A DNA stretch of 64,000 bases from Candidatus Coprenecus pullistercoris (lineage in GTDB: Bacteria > Bacteroidota > Bacteroidia > Bacteroidales > UBA932): contig DXAT01000024.1 in the NCBI GenBank assembly GCA_019116965.1, positions 109,863-173,862 of the forward strand. Reading direction: 5' to 3'. Under the pieces are notes generated by a model. It searched no databases. It had not been told where the DNA came from and saw only the letters and a list, made by a program, of their open reading frames with translations. The position numbers were made by a program, and so were the translations under genes. Below are positions 27,881 through 35,256 of the stretch, piece by piece. Within the stretch, counting starts at the first letter, position 1; each line of letters opens with the position of its first letter.

Positions 27881-27893
27881 CTTCCAGGTGTCG

Positions 27894-28004
27894 TATCTGA
27901 CAAATTTGAAGCACCGGTGCATTTTAGAAACATTACACCTGATTCACAACGACTTACAGAGCGCACTGCACATTTGACCGGTTTAAAAGCCGTCAAATGT
28001 GCAG
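27894..28004. repeat. Island-flanking repeat, copy A
   Basis: It shares with copy B (44954-45066, same orientation) three blocks: TATCTGACAAATTTGAAG, then CTGATTCACAACGACTTACA, and a hairpin. In this copy the hairpin is a perfect 13-bp stem (27966-27978 with 27992-28004, beginning CTGCACATTTGAC). Spacer bases between the blocks differ. It lies directly after ftsH and 108 nt past the end of the reverse transcriptase gene. The remaining 28005-28112 holds only an 8-bp inverted repeat (ACTCATAA / TTATGAGT at 28010 and 28073). Confidence 0.85.
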
Positions 28005-28112
28005 TATATACTCATAACACCCTGATTACCAAACACTCTCTTTCACACACCGCACCGCCACTTCCAAAATGTTTATGAGTGACAGCTCCTCTAACGCACC
28101 TCGCCATTACCA

Positions 28113-29345
28113 TCATACCGGCGTTTCATTATCATCAACCCGATGTCGTTTGAGCAGATAATACTCATGAACAAGACTTCTATAGCCTAACTTTTTCATA
28201 TCTGCATATCGGTACTTAAAACGGCCATTATTTCTTTTCCCCGTTGCTATATACCGGATACAGTCCTGCATATAGTGATCTATTTCAGCCAAAGTCTTAT
28301 GCGTATTGATTACCGGGAAAAACCATCTTGTCCAGGTAAGTTCATTCTCTAAATCACTGCTATATAACTTATTGTTAAAGGTACGGACAAACGCTTTCAC
28401 CGCTCTTTCGCTATCTGCTCCTTTTTTGTCTTTCCACCTGACCAGTGCCCTGCTTTTACGCCTCATCTTCTTTTTCAGCTTCTCCGCAGAAACTTTTGAC
28501 ACATCGAATATCCTGTCCTTATATGATATTCCCAAAAACTCCCATGTTTCATGAGGTACGACCATTTTTTCTTTCTTTTCGTTCACACTCAGATTCAGAT
28601 GTTCCAAATATCTGTGAACAGTATCAGCCGCCTTAATGCAGGTAGCCTCATCCTTTGTGAATATAATGATGTCATCAGAATATCTGGCATAATTATTTCC
28701 ACTCTCAAAAAAACAGATATCCATCTCTCGAAGATATAAATTTGCAAGGAACGATGAGAGCGGCACTCCTGCCATGATTCCTTTTCTCTCTTCCACAATA
28801 CTTCTATCCGGAAGCATTACCCTGCCGTCATTAAGAAGAGATATGATAAACTTCAAGATTATCGGCTCATCGCTCATAACAGCTTGCAACATTGGTATCA
28901 GCAAATTGATATCAACTGAATTGAAATAGTCATGAATATCCGTCTTACAAACATACATCTGCGATAGGTTTTTAAAGTTACGCAGATATTCAACCGCTTT
29001 CCGAACCCCGTGTCCTACTCTAAACGAATACAGATTCGGTGGAAATATTGAATCGTATTTTCTAATCAGCAGGAATGTCAGCAGCTTAAGTATATAGCTC
29101 TCTTCCCGTGCGTAAATGTAAACCGTCCTCTTTCTGCAACTGTGCCGCTTGCTCAGTATCTTCCTTACAGGAGGGTTGAACGATTCTCCACTTGCTATCT
29201 TTCTTACAAGTGGCTCATACTCCTTATTTAAAATATATTTTTTTAAATCATCAATCTTTCGAATGGACAGATGGCCCGACTCTATCTTGTACATAAGGAA
29301 ATCTCTCCAAACCTGCTCTGAATATAATTGTTCCAATAAATCCAT
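28113..29345 (-). CDS. Free-standing reverse transcriptase
   Basis: 410 residues. RT fingers and palm are complete: motif A YVCKTDIHDYFNSVD (Asp 136), motif B MAGVPLSSFLANLYL (191-205), catalytic motif C YARYSDDIII (YSDD at 222-225), motif D NEKKEK and motif E HETWEFLGISY. There is no maturase X domain or HNH endonuclease, so it is not an ordinary group II intron enzyme. The retron NAxxH and VTG motifs are absent. The C-terminus (about 300-410) is basic with a RFKYRYADMKKLGYRSLVHEYY segment. A structured RNA candidate lies directly upstream. It is the last gene of the minus-strand array; base composition is more AT-rich than the core. The RT subgroup is not assigned. Confidence 0.92.
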   Translation of the reverse strand: MDLLEQLYSEQVWRDFLMYKIESGHLSIRKIDDLKKYILNKEYEPLVRKIASGESFNPPVRKILSKRHSCRKRTVYIYAREESYILKLLTFLLIRKYDSIFPPNLYSFRVGHGVRKAVEYLRNFKNLSQMYVCKTDIHDYFNSVDINLLIPMLQAVMSDEPIILKFIISLLNDGRVMLPDRSIVEERKGIMAGVPLSSFLANLYLREMDICFFESGNNYARYSDDIIIFTKDEATCIKAADTVHRYLEHLNLSVNEKKEKMVVPHETWEFLGISYKDRIFDVSKVSAEKLKKKMRRKSRALVRWKDKKGADSERAVKAFVRTFNNKLYSSDLENELTWTRWFFPVINTHKTLAEIDHYMQDCIRYIATGKRNNGRFKYRYADMKKLGYRSLVHEYYLLKRHRVDDNETPV

Positions 29346-29353
29346 AATAAATG

Positions 29354-29396
29354 AAAAAGTCCGGTACCACTATCTTTGTAACGGTTGATACCGGAC
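29354..29396 (-). terminator. Terminator-like hairpin between ncRNA and RT
   Basis: On the minus strand GTCCGGTA pairs with TACCGGAC (8 bp, arms 29389-29396 and 29359-29366) and is followed by CTTTTT. It ends the upstream structured RNA 8 nt before the RT start. It may allow an abundant short RNA with only read-through reaching RT. The GTCCGGTA-type arm can also pair with a second TACCGGAC at 29437-29444. Confidence 0.55.
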
Positions 29397-29529
29397 CGAC
29401 AATCAGAAAGAAATATTAAATCCGCAAGGTTGCGGATACCGGACAATACATGGAGCTGTCACCTGCAGGACATAAATAATGCTCCATGCTGCGCCCCTTA
29501 CAGGTACATTGAATGCCTCTTTCTGATTA
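29397..29529 (-). ncRNA. Candidate RT-associated structured RNA
   Basis: About 130 nt between the zinc-ribbon gene and the RT. A perfect 11-bp inverted repeat (29518-29528 with 29401-29411, AATCAGAAAGA on the minus strand first) encloses two stable hairpins: 29481-29488 with 29449-29456 (GCATGGAGC-type, 8 bp, inner 4-bp extension) and 29420-29437 (ATCCGCAA / TTGCGGAT). This closed-stem architecture just 5' of an RT gene is that of retron msr-msd RNAs and of DRT RNAs. The 5' end overlaps the stop codon of the preceding gene. No DGR template/variable repeat pair was found. Boundaries inferred from the stem. Confidence 0.55.
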
Positions 29530-30147
29530 CGATAAATACTTCTTGACACTGTCAGCAAACCACTTTTTAACGAAGCCGGCCTTAGAGAGCTTAACACGAC
29601 ATCCATCAGGACCATAGCCATCTATCCAGTCTCCATAGTATCCATCTGCATATACCCTGAGGTACCGGATACCGGAATTTTCACACAGACTCTTGGTTAT
29701 CAATACTCTGGGCGCATTATATCCATTACTCGTAACTACGACGACTGCGAGTATAGGGCGGCCACCCTTACTGAAAAGAAAATGAATTGGAAGCGCATCT
29801 TTGTCCGCATCATGACTCAGACGCGAAGGTTTTACCATATACTGGACTTCCGCCTCCGGGAGCAACTCTACTATCATTTCTGCAACCGCCACTGCCACAG
29901 ATGCAATTTTTTTATAGCCATCTGTAGCTGAATCTGAATCATACACCGCAATCGCATCATTGCGAACTTTAATAACATCTATTACAGACTCGTTCCGCGA
30001 CATGTTGTATGTCTGGTTGCCTTCTGTCTTTCCGTCAGAACATCCCGGACGGGCCATATTGTGTTCGTGGATATTCATTCTCGCCCCACACTTGAAACAG
30101 AACCTTGCGCCTTCAGGGTTGGCGATACCGCAATAATTGCAAAACAT
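29527..30147 (-). CDS. Zinc-ribbon protein with degenerate nuclease-like domain
   Basis: 206 residues. The N-terminal zinc ribbon MFCNYCGIANPEGARFCFKCGARM has two CxxC pairs. A linker follows, then an alpha/beta domain (about 85-206). PIHFLFSKGGRPILAVVVV...ITKSLCENSGIRYLRVYADGYYGDW has the strand-helix pattern of PD-(D/E)xK nucleases, but the usual acidic residues (D and E-x-K) are not at their places, so it is probably inactive or only binds nucleic acid. This relation is by eye. It lies directly before the structured RNA and RT. Confidence 0.6.
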   Translation of the reverse strand: MFCNYCGIANPEGARFCFKCGARMNIHEHNMARPGCSDGKTEGNQTYNMSRNESVIDVIKVRNDAIAVYDSDSATDGYKKIASVAVAVAEMIVELLPEAEVQYMVKPSRLSHDADKDALPIHFLFSKGGRPILAVVVVTSNGYNAPRVLITKSLCENSGIRYLRVYADGYYGDWIDGYGPDGCRVKLSKAGFVKKWFADSVKKYLS

Positions 30148-30159
30148 GATTTAAGGATT

Positions 30160-30447
30160 TTAAGAGAGTAACCATTGTATATAGACAACTACCAAGAACA
30201 GGAACATCAATCCGATAGATATACCGACCACAATGTTGCGTTTATCTTTTTTACCATCTGATTCCGAATGCTGTATTTCCATTCTTCCGCGTGGATGGAC
30301 TATTGACCTTTCCGACTTGCACTGACTTCCCATCAGCCCAACAGATTTTGGTTTGTCAGCAACGCTTTGAGATTCAAGCCGAACTCCACAACCGGAGCAA
30401 AATACCGCATCATCAGGATTTTTCGTACCACATTTAATACAAAACAT
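30160..30447 (-). CDS. Zinc-ribbon, tail-anchored membrane protein
   Basis: 95 residues. MFCIKCGTKNPDDAVFCSGCGVRL is a zinc ribbon very like that of the next gene. The centre is polar and disordered, and a single C-terminal membrane helix (NIVVGISIGLMFLFLVVVYIQWLL) places the ribbon in the cytosol. Function unknown. It lies 12 nt before the nuclease-like ribbon gene. Confidence 0.7.
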   Translation of the reverse strand: MFCIKCGTKNPDDAVFCSGCGVRLESQSVADKPKSVGLMGSQCKSERSIVHPRGRMEIQHSESDGKKDKRNIVVGISIGLMFLFLVVVYIQWLLS

Positions 30448-30552
30448 AATTTGTCAATAATTTTGAAGTTTCGGAGGTTCTAAAAATTCATTCAGAGTCA
30501 GCTGACAACCAGAACCTAATTAAGGTTGCGCTGACAGTCTTAAGGGACAAGA

Positions 30553-30756
30553 CTAACTGCATTGACTTATCAACCAGAAGACTCCCAGAAGAAACAGCAT
30601 CATTAATGGAAGTCCAAGACATCCATACTGGTGCAAATCACTAAAAAGATCATCTTTAAATTTTTTATGACAATATGGACAGGTTCTTGCAGACGATGGT
30701 ATTTCCATACCACATTCAGGACAGGTCTTCTTGTCATTTCCCCAAAGTAAACCCAT
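30553..30756 (-). CDS. Short zinc-ribbon membrane protein
   Basis: 67 residues. TCPECGMEIPSSARTCPYCHKKF is a zinc ribbon (CxxC, CxxCH) followed by one membrane helix (LGLPLMMLFLLGVFWLIS). It is the third of a run of ribbon-plus-helix genes on this strand. Function unknown. Confidence 0.6.
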   Translation of the reverse strand: MGLLWGNDKKTCPECGMEIPSSARTCPYCHKKFKDDLFSDLHQYGCLGLPLMMLFLLGVFWLISQCS

Positions 30757-30803
30757 AATACAATAAATCTATTGATGCTAAACAATTATACCCAGTTCAT
30801 ACT

Positions 30804-33389
30804 TTATAAACCTATATTGGTGTAGGTTAACACTTTCCCGTAGGCCGTGCCGTTTGAGTTCCGGACATAGGCACGGACATAGATTGTCCGTCCTTCAGGT
30901 ATGCCGGTCACAACACTGGCGAAAAGAGTCCCCTCACTGGCCTGCGCCTTTACCGTCGCGACTCCCGGTGCATTGATTTCAGGTAACGGATCTTCAAAGC
31001 TTACGGCAAAACCGGATTCTGTATATGCCGGATTCCCTTGCCATTCGATGATGCCGTTGAGCTGCGCCCGCGATGGGTCGCCACTGTCTCCGACAATAGA
31101 GTATGTCGTCACTTCCGGGAGTGAATAGCTCAAAAAATAATCGGTCTCGCCGTAGACAGGCTCACCTCCCTGAATCAGATAAGGACGGAAGCCACATACT
31201 ATGTTACCATTAACCCCGGTCAGACGCAGAGAATAGCTGCCCGTGCCGTCCGTTCCCGACACTACCGGTGTTCGGTTATCAAGAAGCATCGGCTGAAGTT
31301 CCGGCCCTCCGGCCTCATACCACTCCATCGCGTCCACAGTAATATACACAAAACCTTTCTCGGTATACTTAGGATATCCCTGGCTTACAACTCCGGCATT
31401 GAGCTGAACCGTTCCGAGACCCTGGTTGGAACTTCCATAATTCGTGACACTCGCGTACTCCCACACTGTGGTGAAATTCACCGTATTACCGTATATCACC
31501 TCACCCTCCTGCACGGCGTATGCCCTCACATAGTACGTAGTCTGACGTTCCAGGCCGCTTAGGAGACTGGAATATTCTCCGGCAACGGCAGCTCCGGCCA
31601 CAGGAGTCCTGTTGTCGTTTATATCCGGAGAAACATCCGGGTACGCGCTGTAACAGAAGCCGCGCTCGGTATACGACGGATATCCGACAGAGGTAATATA
31701 TGCATTGACCCTTGCGTAGTCCACATCAATCTCCGACGGCTCCGAGGTACTTATCACAGTGCGGCTGGATGATGTGATGAATGAGACCGTCTCCCCATAT
31801 GAGGCCTTGCCGTTCTGAACGGCATAGGCCCGGACATAATATGTCGTCCCCGGAGTCAGGCCGTCAATGTCATATGTGAATCTGCCTGTTCCTCCGCCAT
31901 TGACCGTGACAGCATTGTCTGACATATCAGGAGGCACATCAGAAGACATGCCGTAGCAGAAGCCTTTCTCAGTATAAGGAGGCTCACCCTCATTGAGAAT
32001 GTTCCCGTTGAAAGTTGCCGAGTAAAAACTTATGCCGCTTACATCCGATGTACTTACAGACACCTCTTCAAATACCGTTGTGAACTGTTTCGTTTCTCCA
32101 TACACTACATTCTCATTCTGTATTGCGTATGCCCGGACATAATATGTCGTATTCAGTTCCAGACCATCAACCTCGTAGGAGTAGGAACCTGTGCCGGTAC
32201 CGTCAACAATAATTGCATTGTCCGTTATTTCCGGTGTACTGTCAGGTGCCTTGCTGTAACAGAATCCTTTCTCAGTATAAGGAGGCTCACCTTCTTCCAT
32301 GATAATCCCGTTGAATGTAGCAGACATCGCACCTATATTGCTGACATTCGATGTTGAAAGCGACACACTGTTGAACACGGTGGTAAATCTGACTGCATCT
32401 CCGTACACCGGGCGTCCGTTCTGTATTGCATATGCCCGAACGTAATAATCCTTACCTGTTTCAAGACCTTCAATATTATAAGAAAAATCCCCCTCTCCTG
32501 AGCCACTGGCCTGAAGTCTGGAATCCATTATTGTCGGCATGGGATTATTATTCCCGGAATAACAAAAACCGCGCTCAGTATATTTAGGTTCACCCTCCTC
32601 TGCTATTCTTCCGTTAAGAATTGCAGATGTGGATGTAATTCCACTTACAGCAATTGTAGCAACTTCTGTAATGCGATCAGCTGAAGTAAAACTAACATCA
32701 TTACCGTAAGCCGTTCCCAATTTGTTCACGGCATAAGCACGGACATAATATGTAGTATGCGGCTTTATACTTACAGATTGTGAGAATCTCTCTTCATCAT
32801 TGACAAGTGCCTTATAAGAAGTTACGCCAGTATCTCCAATAAAGGGACACTCGGTTTCACTGATGACAAAACCTCTTTCAGTATATTCAGGGTAGCCCGG
32901 ATCAATGATTTCCCCTTGAAGTACCACTTTATCCGAAGATATATCCAACGGTTCCAGTGTATTCAGTAAAGGAAGTGTCTCCTCGGGAGGTTCTATATAA
33001 CCCAATGCGGAAATCTTAATATCCGACGACTTGTCCAAATCGGTTGTCAATATTTCTAAAAAAGTAGAGTTATATCCCGGATTCAATTTCCCCCTGTCAA
33101 TTTCAACTGTTATACTCTCACTTTTATTACTCTCCAGCAGGCCGTCCTTTATACCGACATCAGTTATCCATGGAGATGAATATCTCAACTGCCATTCAAG
33201 AGTTCTCAGACTACTGTTCACGATATTGAATGACATTGAGTTCTCCTCCATGTCATCTCCGAAATAAAGCGAGTCCCTGTCAGCGGTTATTTCAATAAAA
33301 AGCTGATCAAGCAACGGATTATTCTTTCCACCCTCTCCGCATGATACAGTCAGCAGAACTGCAAACAACAAAAGGAATTTAATCTTCAT
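30804..33389 (-). CDS. Lipoprotein with seven tandem ~100-residue repeats
   Basis: 861 residues. Lipobox LLLFAVLLTVSCGEGG. After an N-terminal beta domain (about 30-130), seven repeats of ~100 residues follow. Each starts with YTE(R/K/S)GF and ends with a form of TTYYVRAYAVQNG..YGE.V.FTT. This is the fibronectin III-like repeat known from Bacteroidota surface lipoproteins. Adjacent repeats share long stretches at DNA level 303 bp apart (for example near 31963 and 32266), so copy number may vary. It is outward- or periplasm-facing in the middle of the tubulin-like operon; binding role inferred only. Confidence 0.8.
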   Translation of the reverse strand: MKIKFLLLFAVLLTVSCGEGGKNNPLLDQLFIEITADRDSLYFGDDMEENSMSFNIVNSSLRTLEWQLRYSSPWITDVGIKDGLLESNKSESITVEIDRGKLNPGYNSTFLEILTTDLDKSSDIKISALGYIEPPEETLPLLNTLEPLDISSDKVVLQGEIIDPGYPEYTERGFVISETECPFIGDTGVTSYKALVNDEERFSQSVSIKPHTTYYVRAYAVNKLGTAYGNDVSFTSADRITEVATIAVSGITSTSAILNGRIAEEGEPKYTERGFCYSGNNNPMPTIMDSRLQASGSGEGDFSYNIEGLETGKDYYVRAYAIQNGRPVYGDAVRFTTVFNSVSLSTSNVSNIGAMSATFNGIIMEEGEPPYTEKGFCYSKAPDSTPEITDNAIIVDGTGTGSYSYEVDGLELNTTYYVRAYAIQNENVVYGETKQFTTVFEEVSVSTSDVSGISFYSATFNGNILNEGEPPYTEKGFCYGMSSDVPPDMSDNAVTVNGGGTGRFTYDIDGLTPGTTYYVRAYAVQNGKASYGETVSFITSSSRTVISTSEPSEIDVDYARVNAYITSVGYPSYTERGFCYSAYPDVSPDINDNRTPVAGAAVAGEYSSLLSGLERQTTYYVRAYAVQEGEVIYGNTVNFTTVWEYASVTNYGSSNQGLGTVQLNAGVVSQGYPKYTEKGFVYITVDAMEWYEAGGPELQPMLLDNRTPVVSGTDGTGSYSLRLTGVNGNIVCGFRPYLIQGGEPVYGETDYFLSYSLPEVTTYSIVGDSGDPSRAQLNGIIEWQGNPAYTESGFAVSFEDPLPEINAPGVATVKAQASEGTLFASVVTGIPEGRTIYVRAYVRNSNGTAYGKVLTYTNIGL

Positions 33390-33401
33390 AGCTTCCGGAA
33401 T

Positions 33402-34376
33402 TTACGGACGTTCAACAAAATCTATCCTATAATCAGCGATACTGCCGAAAAATAGGCCTCCGATACATTCCGAGCTGTTACCGTTCACTATGATGCAGAA
33501 CTTTTTCCACCCGTCCCTGTATTCGTATTTTACCTGACCGCCTACAGCCAGCGGAGCATCGCATGAGTTGGTAAACTCAACCTCATATTCACCGGTCCAG
33601 CCGGTACGCCTGGATGTAATGCAATTATCGTACAGGCCGGTTCTAACCAGATCTATACTTTTGCTCTCAATCATATCAAGCTGCCAGTCGTCCCCGTCTC
33701 CGAGCCTGTAATGCGCCTTAATGTCAGCCTCATATGCACCTCTTCCAGCCTGTAGTTTCAGATGCATGTCGCAGACATATATGCTCCCGCTGAAATCCTC
33801 ATATGTCACATACGCTTCCTTTATTTGGCTACAGTCATCTGTTATCCAATACCAGTTGCTTCCTAAATAACCGTCTTTCATGCCAGATATCTTTCTTCCG
33901 ACCAAATCCTGTTTTATCTTATTCAAGTCAGGCTTTAGCGGAATAATAGTCAGTCTGAGACTATCAATGCACCGCAGCAAAGGTATCATATCCGGACTGT
34001 CACTCCTGTTTACCTCCTTATATACTTTGAACGCATACATAAACTCGGCATTCTTCTTCATATTAGTCAGGTACTTGCTGCTTTTCTCATTGTAAAATTC
34101 CTGCGCGGCAAGGATTTTCTCCGCTTTCAGCTGCTCTGCATTATCCGATATTTCCTTAATCTTGCCGCTCACCTCTGCCCTGCTGGTGAAATCCAACGGA
34201 TTGAAATCCTCAATCAGTTTGGTATACTCCGACATACAGTACTCAAAAGATGCGTTTTCCGCATCAATATACAGCTGTGCGGCCTTCCGTCCGTCTGATT
34301 CAGGAGAGGAGCAGGATAAAGTGGCCGTTATTGCCGCAGCCCATGCAATAAATATTTTCTTATTTTTCATTGTCAT
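33402..34376 (-). CDS. Lipoprotein of unknown function
   Basis: 324 residues. The lipobox is ITATLSCSSPE. Helical N-terminal half (about 30-140, AAQLYIDAENASFEYCMSEYTKLIEDFN...EVSGKIKEISDNAEQLKAEKI), beta-rich C-terminal half (YVTYEDFSGSIYVCDMHLKLQAG, EYEVEFTNSCDAPLAVGGQVKYEYRDG). No family recognised. Overlaps the upstream DUF805 gene by 17 nt, so it is coupled to it. Confidence 0.65.
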   Translation of the reverse strand: MTMKNKKIFIAWAAAITATLSCSSPESDGRKAAQLYIDAENASFEYCMSEYTKLIEDFNPLDFTSRAEVSGKIKEISDNAEQLKAEKILAAQEFYNEKSSKYLTNMKKNAEFMYAFKVYKEVNRSDSPDMIPLLRCIDSLRLTIIPLKPDLNKIKQDLVGRKISGMKDGYLGSNWYWITDDCSQIKEAYVTYEDFSGSIYVCDMHLKLQAGRGAYEADIKAHYRLGDGDDWQLDMIESKSIDLVRTGLYDNCITSRRTGWTGEYEVEFTNSCDAPLAVGGQVKYEYRDGWKKFCIIVNGNSSECIGGLFFGSIADYRIDFVERP

Positions 34377-35253
34377 ACACTTTTCCTGGAATTAAACTAA
34401 GATTGCCCTTTGCAATCTCATTGCCTTTCATAGCGGCCTCAAACCACCATTGTGCCGCAAGGTCAGTATTCTGAGGCACACCCTGTCCGTTGTAATAACA
34501 TACTCCCAGATCATTCTGCGCCTGCGCAAATCCCTGTTCAGCCGCCCTTTGGAACCAGTATACAGCCTGAACAAAGTCCTGTGTAACCCCTTGTCCGTTA
34601 TAATAGCATACTCCCAGATTATATTGGGCCGCTACATCCTCCTTCTCTGCGGCACTACGGAAACACGACACAGCCCGCCCATAGTCTCTGCCATTATAAT
34701 ACACCGTGCCCATCCTGCTCTGAACGGAAGGGAGATTCCAATATAATACAGCTGAGGCAGGTATAAATACAAGCAATACGAAAACAGCAGTTACTATCAT
34801 GCCTTTTGTACCTTTTTTCACCACATCATCCGGCTCGTCGGAGGGTATGGGAAAAGTACTCTTTCTGCATAAGAGAGCCAGCAACCATACCGGTCCGGCA
34901 ATAGGTATGAGAGCTATCCAGAAATATCCGCCGCTCTTTCCTGCATCATGCAGTCTCCTTACCACTGCGGCGATACCGCCAATAGTCAGCCATAAATACA
35001 GCAAGGAGTAGAACGCGGCAATGACATTACGCGCGGTACCTGCCTTTAAATCAGACACAAGCATAAAATATAAGCAGGCAATAATCAAAGAAAATGCTGC
35101 ACATGACAATACTCCCAACCAGTAACGGCGACGGCTCATCCTACCTTTGAAATCAAAGGTATTCTTGAAATATGTCTCGAAAAAGTAGTACCTGATAGCC
35201 TCATTCGACGGAATGGTCTTCTTTGTTTTAACCGTAGACAAATCCTGCATCAT
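34360..35253 (-). CDS. DUF805 membrane protein with Sel1 repeats
   Basis: 297 residues. DUF805 domain about 28-135 (FDFKGRMSRRRYWLGVL, then helices and the LHDAGKSGGYFWIALIPIAGPVWLL signature), one more helix about 151-172, then about three Sel1 repeats (AAQYNLGVCYYNGQGVTQDFVQAVYWFQRAAEQGF and AQAQNDLGVCYYNGQGVPQNTDLAAQWWFEAAMKG). Sel1 repeats bind partner proteins; here they should lie on the side opposite the DUF805 loops. It is inner-membrane. Its Sel1 segment resembles that of the next gene upstream. Confidence 0.8.
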   Translation of the reverse strand: MMQDLSTVKTKKTIPSNEAIRYYFFETYFKNTFDFKGRMSRRRYWLGVLSCAAFSLIIACLYFMLVSDLKAGTARNVIAAFYSLLYLWLTIGGIAAVVRRLHDAGKSGGYFWIALIPIAGPVWLLALLCRKSTFPIPSDEPDDVVKKGTKGMIVTAVFVLLVFIPASAVLYWNLPSVQSRMGTVYYNGRDYGRAVSCFRSAAEKEDVAAQYNLGVCYYNGQGVTQDFVQAVYWFQRAAEQGFAQAQNDLGVCYYNGQGVPQNTDLAAQWWFEAAMKGNEIAKGNLSLIPGKVYDNEK

Positions 35254-35256
35254 ATT

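Noticed and set aside
28113..29345. Classical retron RT
   Set aside because: The NAxxH and VTG motifs of retron RTs are not seen, so a retron type cannot be assigned in spite of the inverted-repeat RNA upstream.
28113..29345. Mobile group II intron
   Set aside because: No maturase X or endonuclease domain and no domain V/VI-like RNA downstream of the gene.
28113..29529. Diversity-generating retroelement
   Set aside because: No template/variable repeat pair with A-specific changes and no C-type-lectin or FGE-type target gene in the island.
29403..29621. 72-codon minus-strand frame across the RT leader
   Set aside because: It runs out of frame through the end of the zinc-ribbon gene into the hairpins. 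The palindromes, not coding sequence, explain this stretch.
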